From IMG/VR virus record IMGVR_UViG_3300044675_000901, positions 1 through 64,000 of that record: a stretch of 64,000 nucleotides of DNA; one strand, 5' to 3'. This stretch comes from a virus. Both the position numbers and the translations under genes were made by a program. The notes under the pieces were generated by a model that searched no databases, had not been told where the DNA came from, and saw only the letters and a list, made by a program, of their open reading frames with translations. How positions within the stretch are numbered: the stretch's first letter is position 1; the number at the start of each line of letters is the position of its first letter. Shown piece by piece: positions 25,701-35,000 of the stretch.

Positions 25701-28700
25701 GCTGCCTGATAGTCAACCTGAATGGTTGTATCATCTGTACCTGTATCCTCATTCATGAAGTCACTACCTGCAAGACTGTTAAGAATTGCTTCTTCGTCTC
25801 CAGGCTCTCCTTCCATGTTGAGGTCTAGTTCTTCTGCTGAAGATACTTCAGTAGCTCCTTCACTCTGTCCTTGACCTCCTTGTTCCTCATTAGATCCCGT
25901 AGGTTCTTGGGCATTTTGTACATCTTGATCAATTGAATCTGATTTTCTAGCTTCATCTAGTTGTTGTAGTTTAGTTATTTGATCTTGAATAAGTCCCTGC
26001 TCTGTTTTGGCAAGTCTAAGATTCTCTATATATCTTTTTATCAGGTTAGCAGCTGTAGGATTAGTCTCTGCCTCAGCTTGAAAGTGCTTCAATAATCTCT
26101 CATATCTTTTTATTGTGGATTCTAAAGTGTCGAAATTTGCTTTAAGCTTTCCAATTTCACTAGCAAAGTCAACTCCTTCCTGTCTATTTACTTCTCCAGG
26201 CTTAGCATTAGGATCTCCCTCAGTAGGTATCTTCTCTAGCTCCCGATACATCCTTTGAATCTCTTCTAGCTTCTTGGTATACTCTTCATGTAGCTCTCTA
26301 GCATCAATATAGTTTTGTAACTTATAGAGAGCTGTAAATTTTATATTACTTCTTTTGTAAGCTTGCTCTAGAATTGTTCTAACTTGTGAGAGCCCATCAA
26401 GAAACTTCTGGAGTTCTTTAGCAGCAATCATGTATATCTGAGGAGTAGGCTCTATTCCCTCTAGATCAATTCTATTATCTAAAATTTCCTTCCCCTTCTT
26501 TAATACATTAAGGATATCAGCAGCTCTACTTTCACTTTCTTCTAGACTAAGATTTATTGTATCAGCTGTTGCTTCAGCTACATACCCAATCATCATTATC
26601 TCTGCAAGCTCATCTACTAACTGAGGATTATCTTCAGCCTTAAACTTGACAACTTGCCCAGCTTCATTAGTAAGAGTAATAGATACTACGGGTACTTTTC
26701 CATCAGGTGTAAGCTGAGTCATGTCTGCCTGAATAGCATCCATAATGTTTACCTTATTATTTTTATAAGGTATACCATTTACTATAAGGTTTCTGTTATC
26801 ACTTGTAGTAACTCTGATGTTATTGACATAAGTCTTCCCGTTAGGAGTGTTAGTATCAGAGCCCTTCATGTTATTGATAGATGCTTCAGCATCTGCCTTA
26901 GCCTTCTTCTGCTCTTCAGTAGGAGTACTGTTAACTCTAGCTTCTTTATCAGCTGTTGTCTCTCCTGCTCTGTCTGCTATAACTCGTAATAGAGCTGCAG
27001 CTTTTTGTGGATCTGCATCTTTAATCTCATCGATGCCTGCTATCAAATCTTTTAAATGTGCATCAGTAAGTATGTTAAAGTTCTCTGCATACTTATCTTC
27101 TACTTCCTTAAGCTCTTGATACTTCTTCAAAAGCTTTTCACGTAACTCAGGACTTAGAGAGTCATTGTTTATGAAGTGCTCAAGATCCAAAGTTGATCTA
27201 GCTTCATCTATTGTTACAGATGCTTCTTTGTTATCGTTTGTAATCTTGGCTTCTGCTTGAGCACTCTGTCTAGCAAGCATTTCGATATCCCTTCTCTCTG
27301 GGGATGTAACCAGTTCTTCAAATGCAGCAATAGATTCCTCTCTCATTTGAAGTCCAGTAAACAAGTTCTGCAACTCGTTATTAAACTTCATTTTATCTAT
27401 AGGGTTAAGAGTGTCAGCATACCTGATGGCTTTCTCCATCCTGCTGATCATCTTATTATCATCATCATCTTCCTTTTTCTTTCTCTGTCCTTCAGGAGAT
27501 TGCTCTTCAGCTTTAGCTTTAGCCTTTGCCTCTTCTGATGCAGTATCACTAAGTGTAGTACTTACTACAGATCTTGGGAATTGAATCTCTCCTGTTGGGG
27601 ACACAGTAATCTTATTCTTTTTTACAAGAGCAAGAAGGTCGTCTTTATTAATATTAGCAAAAGAGTCTGGTCCTTCTGGGGAAAGTCTTCTGAGCTCATC
27701 TATACTTTTATTGATTTCCTCATCTCGAGTATCAATGCTAACCATATGACCCATAAGAATATTCTTAAGTCTCTGGTTATATAGTCTGTGTGTAGCATCA
27801 GCCTGCTTTCTTTCTTTACCCTGCAGCAGACCTGGTAATCCTGATTTGTTAGGATTAACTTGCTGTACAATATCATCTAAGTCTTTACTTAATTTAGATG
27901 CTTTTTTGTATTCTTCTCTGAGGTCTTGAATTACCTGCACATGGCTCTTACCTCCACTTTGCTCAGAGAATGTACTCTTTAGTGTTCCATCCTGTGTCTT
28001 TGTAGTATCATAGCCAGTACGTTTCATGAACTCTTCTTCTGACATCTTTTCAAGATCGTCGAATTCTTCAAGTCCAAGATCCTCTGCATCTAATCTCTGC
28101 AGTTTGTTTGCTCTTTGAGCAATCAACTGTTTTCTTAATTCATTAGCAAGTTTATAGTTACCAACGTCATTAGCAGCTGCAATTGCTGCCCCAGTACGTA
28201 GTATCTCCTGATTCATTTCTGCATCTGCAGCTAGATTCATGAATGTAGGACTGTTCTTAATAGCTAATAACTGTTCAGTATTAGCTGCCATGTTCTTTCT
28301 CTTAGAAGCTTCTGCCCCGAACGTAGTACTAGTAGCCCCCATACCACCACCAATGAGTGCTCCTAGAAGCATGCTTTCCATACCATCAGCACTTCCAAAG
28401 GTTTCACTCATCCCCTTACTGAAAGCTTGTATAAAGTCTCCACTTCCAGTATCAAACTTATTCTTAAAGTACTCACCTGCCCCAACACCAATTGCATACT
28501 GTGCTCCTTCCTGGAATGATTCATTAAGAGCATTCTTGTATATCGGACTGGTAAACTTATTAACCTTTTGAAGAGTTTTGCCAAATGCTGTATTAGGGGT
28601 TTTAAGAATGTACTTACCTTCTTTCTTAACTATATCTTCTGTGAGATCCTCCCCAATTTTAAATCCTGCAAGTTTCTTTGATCCACCGATCATGCTCGCA

Positions 28701-29755
28701 AACGTGAACAAGTTTGTAGGCATGAGTATCCCCATATTAAGAGCAAACGTAGAATTCTCTACAGCCCTTGCACTGCTTAGGATTGCTTCCCTTTCTTCAG
28801 AAGTCATGTCCTGTTGAACAGACTTACCAGGATTATCTTCCTCCCACTCGTCAAATTTCTCTTGTATGAATTGCTTTGACTTCTCTCTAGCTTCCACAGA
28901 TGACTCAGCAAGAGACATCATAGCTCCTACTTCAAGGTGTTTAACAGCATTAAGACCCCTAGCTATTTTAGCAGTTCTAGAAACATCATCAGCCAGCTTA
29001 GTTCCAGTCTTAATCATCTTAGAAGCTTCATATATCTTCTTAAGCTTTTCACCTGTTGTTGCTACTTTAGCTACTGATGCTGCCTCCCCCATAGTGGCAA
29101 TACCTTTGCCAGCTGCACCTATTCCCTTTGCTATCAGTCCCTCTCCACCAGTTAGCCACACAGTTGCAAGAGAACCTAATGAATATCCTAATCCATTAGC
29201 AAACTTATCAGTCCAGAAGTTAGCTGTCCCTAAAGATGCAAGGACACTACGGTCTGGATCCATTTCTTTCTGAGTGTAGTAGTGTGGAAGGTTTTCAGCC
29301 ATCCACTCATTCATCTCATCTACCGATCTACCTACAGCATTGTCTGCATATGTACCACCAGTAGCTAGAGATGCTAAGCCAGATACTACCCCAATGGTAT
29401 TCTCTGCAATAGCACCACCCATTGTGGTTCCCATTTTGAGAAGTCCTCTGCCTATCTTCTCTCCAACACCTTGGTTCTTTGCACGGATCTCATTCCAGTC
29501 TTCACCAAATGGATTATAGCCTATATCATAGTTAGCATAATTTGCAAGAGAATCGCTATATCTATTAGTAACATTTATTGTACTAGAGGCCTGCTCCAGT
29601 CCAGACATAAATTTGTCTGGGGCAACTTTATATTCTAGAGGCTTCCCAGCATTAATCTGAGCTTGCTTGATATAAGGATTATCAGAATCTACAGCTTCTT
29701 TAGTAAGACCTGAGTTTTTAGCAATCTGTGCTAGGTATGGGTTTTCTTCAGCCAT
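22721..29755 (-). CDS. Giant ejected virion protein with C-terminal RecB-like PD-(D/E)XK nuclease domain
   Basis: 2344 aa, ATG at 29755. The N-terminal ~500 residues contain several Gly/Ala-rich hydrophobic stretches (e.g. GTTMGGAIAENTIGVVSGLA; LLGALIGGGMGAT) that could insert in membrane. The centre is long coiled coil. A strongly acidic region (AAEEEEEEYEDEDS) lies ahead of a beta-rich part. At residues ~2030-2180 there is a complete RecB/Cas4-like nuclease signature: GNTVHDIVE (H2037), ATEMIVY then GDYAGKFDIL, YYIYDIKTG (D2121, K2123) and QLSMYAYSL (QxxxY). The last ~150 residues are Lys-rich and flexible. By position it is a tail/capsid cargo protein co-ejected with the RNA polymerase. 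The nuclease target (host or phage DNA) is unknown. Confidence 0.78.
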   Translation of the reverse strand: MAEENPYLAQIAKNSGLTKEAVDSDNPYIKQAQINAGKPLEYKVAPDKFMSGLEQASSTINVTNRYSDSLANYANYDIGYNPFGEDWNEIRAKNQGVGEKIGRGLLKMGTTMGGAIAENTIGVVSGLASLATGGTYADNAVGRSVDEMNEWMAENLPHYYTQKEMDPDRSVLASLGTANFWTDKFANGLGYSLGSLATVWLTGGEGLIAKGIGAAGKGIATMGEAASVAKVATTGEKLKKIYEASKMIKTGTKLADDVSRTAKIARGLNAVKHLEVGAMMSLAESSVEAREKSKQFIQEKFDEWEEDNPGKSVQQDMTSEEREAILSSARAVENSTFALNMGILMPTNLFTFASMIGGSKKLAGFKIGEDLTEDIVKKEGKYILKTPNTAFGKTLQKVNKFTSPIYKNALNESFQEGAQYAIGVGAGEYFKNKFDTGSGDFIQAFSKGMSETFGSADGMESMLLGALIGGGMGATSTTFGAEASKRKNMAANTEQLLAIKNSPTFMNLAADAEMNQEILRTGAAIAAANDVGNYKLANELRKQLIAQRANKLQRLDAEDLGLEEFDDLEKMSEEEFMKRTGYDTTKTQDGTLKSTFSEQSGGKSHVQVIQDLREEYKKASKLSKDLDDIVQQVNPNKSGLPGLLQGKERKQADATHRLYNQRLKNILMGHMVSIDTRDEEINKSIDELRRLSPEGPDSFANINKDDLLALVKKNKITVSPTGEIQFPRSVVSTTLSDTASEEAKAKAKAEEQSPEGQRKKKEDDDDNKMISRMEKAIRYADTLNPIDKMKFNNELQNLFTGLQMREESIAAFEELVTSPERRDIEMLARQSAQAEAKITNDNKEASVTIDEARSTLDLEHFINNDSLSPELREKLLKKYQELKEVEDKYAENFNILTDAHLKDLIAGIDEIKDADPQKAAALLRVIADRAGETTADKEARVNSTPTEEQKKAKADAEASINNMKGSDTNTPNGKTYVNNIRVTTSDNRNLIVNGIPYKNNKVNIMDAIQADMTQLTPDGKVPVVSITLTNEAGQVVKFKAEDNPQLVDELAEIMMIGYVAEATADTINLSLEESESRAADILNVLKKGKEILDNRIDLEGIEPTPQIYMIAAKELQKFLDGLSQVRTILEQAYKRSNIKFTALYKLQNYIDARELHEEYTKKLEEIQRMYRELEKIPTEGDPNAKPGEVNRQEGVDFASEIGKLKANFDTLESTIKRYERLLKHFQAEAETNPTAANLIKRYIENLRLAKTEQGLIQDQITKLQQLDEARKSDSIDQDVQNAQEPTGSNEEQGGQGQSEGATEVSSAEELDLNMEGEPGDEEAILNSLAGSDFMNEDTGTDDTTIQVDYQAAEEEEEEEYEDEDSFTPETPKETVEEEKANTAEYAGEIDARLVKNEYRTTDNFDNVIVSSDGTPLINEDYYGNGIPKGQPGSKLGIKQLDSNGDLIKIFPELLSSSLLSPNDTEIFFDVRTDTKFWNENKDGIPAGDHWKTVPIFVAIKQANGKYKRVGLLESFNPNKETEFNQSRKDIYENFLKGKRVTSTIAGKRYNTENIANAVTVDGEPFFYNPFKDGAMPTLMISSIERESGLPRFQLALVGDNITEKDVIPTITSYDSELGKVAMLVRTPIGGFRHLFLTTKRITKGGLEAAKLAILQGRSGMLNELIGFNKVAKAAVNLEKTDMLFSDALERTDVNGDTTITNVYTFYHPQAESYIRISSAELAKALSNQTFEFSFVKAEIGEKGGVDFNPDPDKKGLYKIKEVYNGVVDAFEKAVLQRRHQVSAANLQSNQAFESPYIDPETGKGKMYNSYTEYLADPNAIPDIDSDGQSHTGILGSDMFLNQDGSPYFDVGITYGPLLVEGKPLYDNNSTASPQSAKAKLDPKEFEESDEHSNDDDDQEQVDENLFDTMMGDTIEETPQDETTGSTTSFEDLAKSRGTKTQEKKEEDEFEEPKVAEMDEEDRGLNDPLVNRLIDIKENEFKGMFEDPATKEETHYKIQPKGETEPKKFQRITSISSEPFNGTKEVKQASSRAGNTVHDIVESVLMGKTDYTRGDKMSRVAFLELINQIGDIRRLIKSKGETVIATEMIVYTDSYGDYAGKFDILVKRKDKQGVGPQYYIYDIKTGSEGGLANYEKGYTDPQTKKVSKSKRDQHGTQLSMYAYSLVGVGKLKPANIAGASVLYLPIRYNTEGYIEKVSGMAEKKFTLSYNIKELLKGEVSFELKKTVSSSDPSINNAGKKKASTKATTKSAAPKGKEVDKEEKGVKKQGKVTKESLASDLLNAGESKGGPAAGVDKQLADLKKSITKSGGMDDTMFIQIVKDTFGITLTEEESDKLQNNVLEGIC

Positions 29756-29775
29756 GCGTTGGTTCTATTCTAAAT

Positions 29776-32073
29776 TTAAAAGCCTGTTACAAGTCCACTA
29801 CCAATAAGTCCTTTAATAGCAGGTTCATCTAAGTTATGTTTTGTAGCTGTACCTTTTTCTTTATCAGTTTTTAGGTAAGGAGTACCATCTGGATACGTGA
29901 TTGAAATATACGGAGAGTCGTCCCCTCTACTATAGATATTAACCAACACTCTCTCCCCATTAATTTTAATAGTCTCTAGAGTTCTAGCTATTCCAGGTTG
30001 CATTGATCTTTGTTGCATAACTAGAGTACCAAATCTTACTTCAGGATTATTGATAGCGGCATTCAATCCTTCATTCTTAATTTGATTTCCATCGTATACA
30101 GCAGTCATTACTGTTGCCGTATCTCCTTCACCTTTAACTAGATTGAGCTTCCATGAATTGTTTCCTACTCTCCAACCAGACTCTTTAATTTTATATCCTG
30201 CTAGTTCTGGAGAGTTTCCATTAAGTTGTTTAACAGTACCATCTGGCATCATGACTGTTACAATTTCTTCTGGCATCACTGGTCTTCCATCTTTACCACC
30301 AAAGAAATCTTTTACTGCATTAGTAGTTGCAATATCTGTCTTCTTACCCATACCAGTCTCAATCAATCCCATATTGTATGCAGCAGACTCTTTAATCTCT
30401 GCATATTTAGTATTGACTTTAGTTTCGAGCTTTTCTCTAAATACTTCTGCAACATTAGTTGTCCCTCTTTGATACTGAGTAACAGGCCTGTCATATGCCA
30501 TATTAATCTCTGCACCTCTGTAGTCTGTGGGGGCATTTACTCCTGCATCTCCATATGCACTTACGTATTGTGCAAGAGCTCCTTGACCATATTGCTTATC
30601 AAAAGCTGATTGGAAATTCATATAATCCTGATCACCCGTGTTGTCAAATATTCTTTGGATTTCTGTATAGAGATCTCCAGTAGTATAGCTAGGGAACATA
30701 GCTTTAACTACTCCTGTTATTTTACTATCAACAGCATCAAGATCGGCCATGCTTACAGCTGAGTCAGCAGCTTCTTTAAGTTGGCTTTGTACTCTAGACT
30801 TTTCATTAACAAGAGTATTAAGTGTCATGTTCAGATTACTCTTAACCTCATCAGAGTATTCTGGATGGTCTGCTAATTCTTTAGTAAGGTTTGCAATCTT
30901 TTCATCAGTTGTAGCAAGATACTGCATCTTACTCTTATGGTCAATACCAGATACATCCATATCAGCTCTAACCATATCGTAGTTATAAAGTGCAACCATT
31001 GATGATGCTCCACCTCCACCACTACCACTTCCATCTCCTCCAGCACCAGTAATTCCAGACTCTTCCTTGTAAGTGAAGAGACCAGCTTTCTTCATTGCAT
31101 ATTCTTCTACTGGGCTAAGTATCTCTGATCTATAACTTTCTCTCATCAAATCACTAGCAAGTGCTGGGTCTTTCATAGCAGCATCTATCTTAGCACTAGC
31201 ATCTGTAAGAGCAGTTATAGCAGTTTGGTATTGAGCTTTCTTTGCCTCATCAGTTTCTAATCCAGCTTGAGTTTTTAACTCAGCCATCCTATCTTGATAC
31301 TGCTGTTTTTGAGCTGCAAGAATTACAGGGGTCTGCCCACTCTTATCAGCTTCATAAGTTTTCATATCTGCCATCTGAGTAAGATAAGCAGCTACATCAG
31401 GCTCTTGAATTACAGCATTGTATACCTGCATTACATCTGCTTCTGGTATCTCTTCTGTATATTCCCCTACTTTACGTTTGTATGTTCCGTTCTCATCTGT
31501 AACTACACTACCCTCTTCATAGCCTCTCTTCTTCATTTGAAGAATCTCAAGCCTTTTAGCAACGAGATCCATTATCTTAGGATCTCTAACAATGGTAGGA
31601 GCTGTGAACATTGTTCCACCCTTTACTCTTCCAGTGGCAGGATCTATCTCGTATCCTTTATATCCTTTAGTAATGTAAGATGCAGCTTTGTTGTACTGTT
31701 CAGAGTTAATGTCTCCCTTTTTATACTGCTCATCAATGCTAGTAAGGGCTGCCTGGTATCTTTCGTAGTTTTCTTTTATCGGGGAATAAGCTGTAGCAAA
31801 CTCCTTAGATGCTCTATGAACAGCAAAGCCTAGGTTCTCATAGTCCCCTCTTGTAGATAGACTCTCTAGGGTAGTGTTAATCTGCTGTTGAAGCTCGTTC
31901 TTTTTTTTAACATCGTTCTCAAAAGGAAGAGCAGCTTTCATCTGATCAACAGCTAAAGCTAACTCATCGTTAGCTTTAAAATTTTCTACAAACCTATTAC
32001 GTAAAGTCTCAGATATTTTTACTGATTGAGGATCTACGTAAGTACTTACATATTCATTAAATTTGTACGGCAT
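29776..32073 (-). CDS. Virion cargo protein, coiled-coil
   Basis: 765 aa, ATG at 32073. Predominantly helical/coiled coil through residue ~340, then a glycine-serine linker (GAGGDGSGSGGGGASS, ~343-360), more helix, and a beta-rich C-terminal ~150 residues (KINGERVLVNIYSRGDD, SYPDGTPYL type). No enzymatic motif was found. It is encoded between two clearly ejectosome-like genes, 20 nt from one and 5 nt from the other. By synteny with phage crAss001 it is likely one of the cargo proteins housed in the capsid/tail and ejected before DNA. The upstream gene ends in tandem TAG TAG just before this ATG. Confidence 0.7.
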   Translation of the reverse strand: MPYKFNEYVSTYVDPQSVKISETLRNRFVENFKANDELALAVDQMKAALPFENDVKKKNELQQQINTTLESLSTRGDYENLGFAVHRASKEFATAYSPIKENYERYQAALTSIDEQYKKGDINSEQYNKAASYITKGYKGYEIDPATGRVKGGTMFTAPTIVRDPKIMDLVAKRLEILQMKKRGYEEGSVVTDENGTYKRKVGEYTEEIPEADVMQVYNAVIQEPDVAAYLTQMADMKTYEADKSGQTPVILAAQKQQYQDRMAELKTQAGLETDEAKKAQYQTAITALTDASAKIDAAMKDPALASDLMRESYRSEILSPVEEYAMKKAGLFTYKEESGITGAGGDGSGSGGGGASSMVALYNYDMVRADMDVSGIDHKSKMQYLATTDEKIANLTKELADHPEYSDEVKSNLNMTLNTLVNEKSRVQSQLKEAADSAVSMADLDAVDSKITGVVKAMFPSYTTGDLYTEIQRIFDNTGDQDYMNFQSAFDKQYGQGALAQYVSAYGDAGVNAPTDYRGAEINMAYDRPVTQYQRGTTNVAEVFREKLETKVNTKYAEIKESAAYNMGLIETGMGKKTDIATTNAVKDFFGGKDGRPVMPEEIVTVMMPDGTVKQLNGNSPELAGYKIKESGWRVGNNSWKLNLVKGEGDTATVMTAVYDGNQIKNEGLNAAINNPEVRFGTLVMQQRSMQPGIARTLETIKINGERVLVNIYSRGDDSPYISITYPDGTPYLKTDKEKGTATKHNLDEPAIKGLIGSGLVTGF

Positions 32074-32078
32074 ACCTA

Positions 32079-35000
32079 CTAGATATTAAATGTTTTTTTA
32101 CCTTTTGACAATTGACCTAAACGAGAAGTATACTTTCTAGTTGCTCTAAGTCCTCCAGTTTTTTTAGCAGTACCTATATACTGATTATACTGCTCAGCTG
32201 CATAGTCCTTAAGTTCTTTATCTGTTTTACCATAGAACTGAGAGTCTTTGTCTTTAGCTTGTTTCTTCAAGTCTTCGTAATACTGGAATCGTTGGTAAGA
32301 ACCAGCATCATCCATAGCTTTAGCTAATCTCTCCTGAGCCTTATAAGACCTGTCATCTTTATATATGCCAGCTATTCTTCCTGCTGCAGTGTCTAGTGCT
32401 CCTACAATTTCTTCTCTCTTATATCTCTTTTCATCAATCTTTAGCTTAGCTTCTTGTATACCAGTTTCAAGATTAGCTTGGTTAACTGCAAGTTGATTTT
32501 GCACATTAGCCATGTTAGCTCTTTGAGCCATCTCTGCATTAGCCATAGATGCTTGCATTCCAAGTTTTGCTTCTTCTCCAGCTAACTCTCTGTTAGCTCG
32601 TTGTTCCTGGTTGGCGATATCAAGAGATTGCTGATTTTGTTTTGAGTTAGCAGCTAGCATAGCGGCTATACCTCCAGGACCAGCATTAGTATTTTGAATT
32701 GCATTTTTAATAGCAACTGTATTTCTTTCAGAAGCTGCTCTTTCAGCATTCATATTAACTCTAGGTAAGATAGCACCTTTAACACTGGTGGCTCCAACAT
32801 TACCTGCTCCTTTCATTCTCTCAAGCTTACCCTCAGTCTTGTAACCTTTAAATAATGCGTATCCTACAGGAAGAAGTTGACCTAACCCTGCAAGTAGAGC
32901 ACCATTAATATTTCTATTTCTTGGGGGTACTACTTTCTTCTCAGTTTTTTTGAGTCCAGTGTCTTTTGTAAGATCAGCTTCTACTGTTTTCTTAGTAGGT
33001 AGCAATCCAGCTTCTTTACTCTTGATTGGCTCAATAGTCTCACGGTATGGGAATGGTCCTTCTGTTCCTGGGTCTACTGCTGTACCATCTGCAGCTGGAG
33101 TTACAGTAAATGGAGTTGGAGTAAATCCAACAGCTTTTTGAGCAGTAGTATCTGGTGCACCTATATTAAACTGCTTGAACATTTGGTTATCTATCGAAGG
33201 AGTTTTATTCAACCCAATTGTTCTTCCTTCTACATTGATGTAATTAGGATCAGTGTAGAATGGAGGTTGTCTTACCAGTCCAGTTTCTGTTTGTGGTCCA
33301 ACTTTAACTGGAACTGTTGGTTTTGCAGGACCAATGTTGCCAGTGAATCTTCCTACTTCTGTACTAGGTTTAGGTGGCTCCAATCTTAGTGGACCTCTAC
33401 CAGCCATGCTAGGTGTAGGGGCGGCTGGTCTTGCAGCTGCTGTATTTGGAGCAGTTGCTGTTCCTGCAAATCCTTCCCAAGCTCCTCCTATGGCACCTAC
33501 TAATCCACTAGCTCCACTAGAAATAGCTCTACCGATACCTAATAAGGCATAGTCAATAGGACTCATAGTAGATTCGGCAGTACCAGGTGCTCTCATCTGA
33601 GCATTATATTGAGCTTCAGTTAATGTTCTTCCATCAGCTGTGGTAAACATTTTTTCACCTTTAGACTGTGGAATACTTGCAGGTTTACCATCATCAGGTG
33701 CTACCCCAGGTATTCCTAATTTACCAGATTGGTAATAAGTCTGCAATCTAGCTTGAGAAGTATCAGCATGCTCATTCCACTTATTAGTTTCCCAAAGCTG
33801 CTTTTCATTTGTAGCAACTTCTACTGCCTTTTGAGCTATCTGTGGATTCTTAGGTCTTAGTACCACAAAGTATCCACTGTCTGCTAGAATTCCATCTTTT
33901 AAAGACTTGCTTCTCTCAGCTACTGTATCAGGAGTATCTGGATTAACATTGTCAGGATCTACGTTACCCCCAATAGCGTAAACTTTATCTCCGTCTATCT
34001 TAGTTACAATGTCTCCATGTGAGAAACCAGAATAAGAATCTTGGCCAAACTTCTGTTTGTTTCCAGATCTGTTGTTTACAATAATGTCTCCAGGTTGAAG
34101 TTTTGTACTAGCAGGATCTAATTCCTCCCAGTCATCTCTACCTTTTAAGCCAGTTGCATATCCAGTATGTGTTGGGCTTTTAGGGAAGTTAGGATCTGCA
34201 TTACTATATACATAGGATATAAATGCCGAACTCCAAGGAGTACTGTCAATGTAGTTTAAAGATTTTGGGGGCAGTTGTTTTTTACCACCTTTTTCATATT
34301 CTCTAACCATACCACTATTAGTAGTACGTTTGCCAGGAGCTGCAGATTGCTGGCTAGATGGAGCATTAGCAGCAGCTTGATTAACATCTCTAAGTGTTAC
34401 GTTAGCTGCATCCATGTTAGATTGAGCCATAGCTGATTGTTCTGGTCCAGCCATTTTGTATTGATGAATGCCACCGTACTTAGCTATCTGCTCAGGACCT
34501 CTATCTTTTTCTCCTTTTTTATTAGCTACAGCTTCTTGCATTTTAGCAAGATCTTGTATTTGCTTCTGGCTTCCACCAGCTTTTAAAATTTCTTTGTGTC
34601 TTCTAGCAAAGGACTTACCACCTAGTTTAAGATAAGATGAGAAGAAGTAATCATTTGGCTTACCACCATTCATCATTACTTTATCCATAGTCTCACCACC
34701 TTCTACTTCAGTCTGTGGATCAATCTTAATTCCTCCCTCAGAGTGTTTCTTGCCTACAAACTCTACTGCATCAGAACCTTCGATAGGAACAACTTTCCCC
34801 CCTGGAACTCTAACTCCACCAGTCTCTGCATAGAAAGAATTGGTAGGCTGCATGTTCATATTGGTTGATGTATTATACCCAAACCCAGTTTGCATACCAG
34901 TAAGCCTAGAGTTAGTAAATGCAGTATTATAATTTCTAGCTGCTTGCTGAGCTTGATCTGCAAGTTTAGCTTTACGTATTCTTTCTTCTTCTGCAAGTCT

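Noticed and set aside
25650-25710. Possible frameshift-prone or repeat tract in the 2344-aa gene
   Set aside because: The run of GAA/GAG codons gives an acidic linker and the frame continues intact on both sides.
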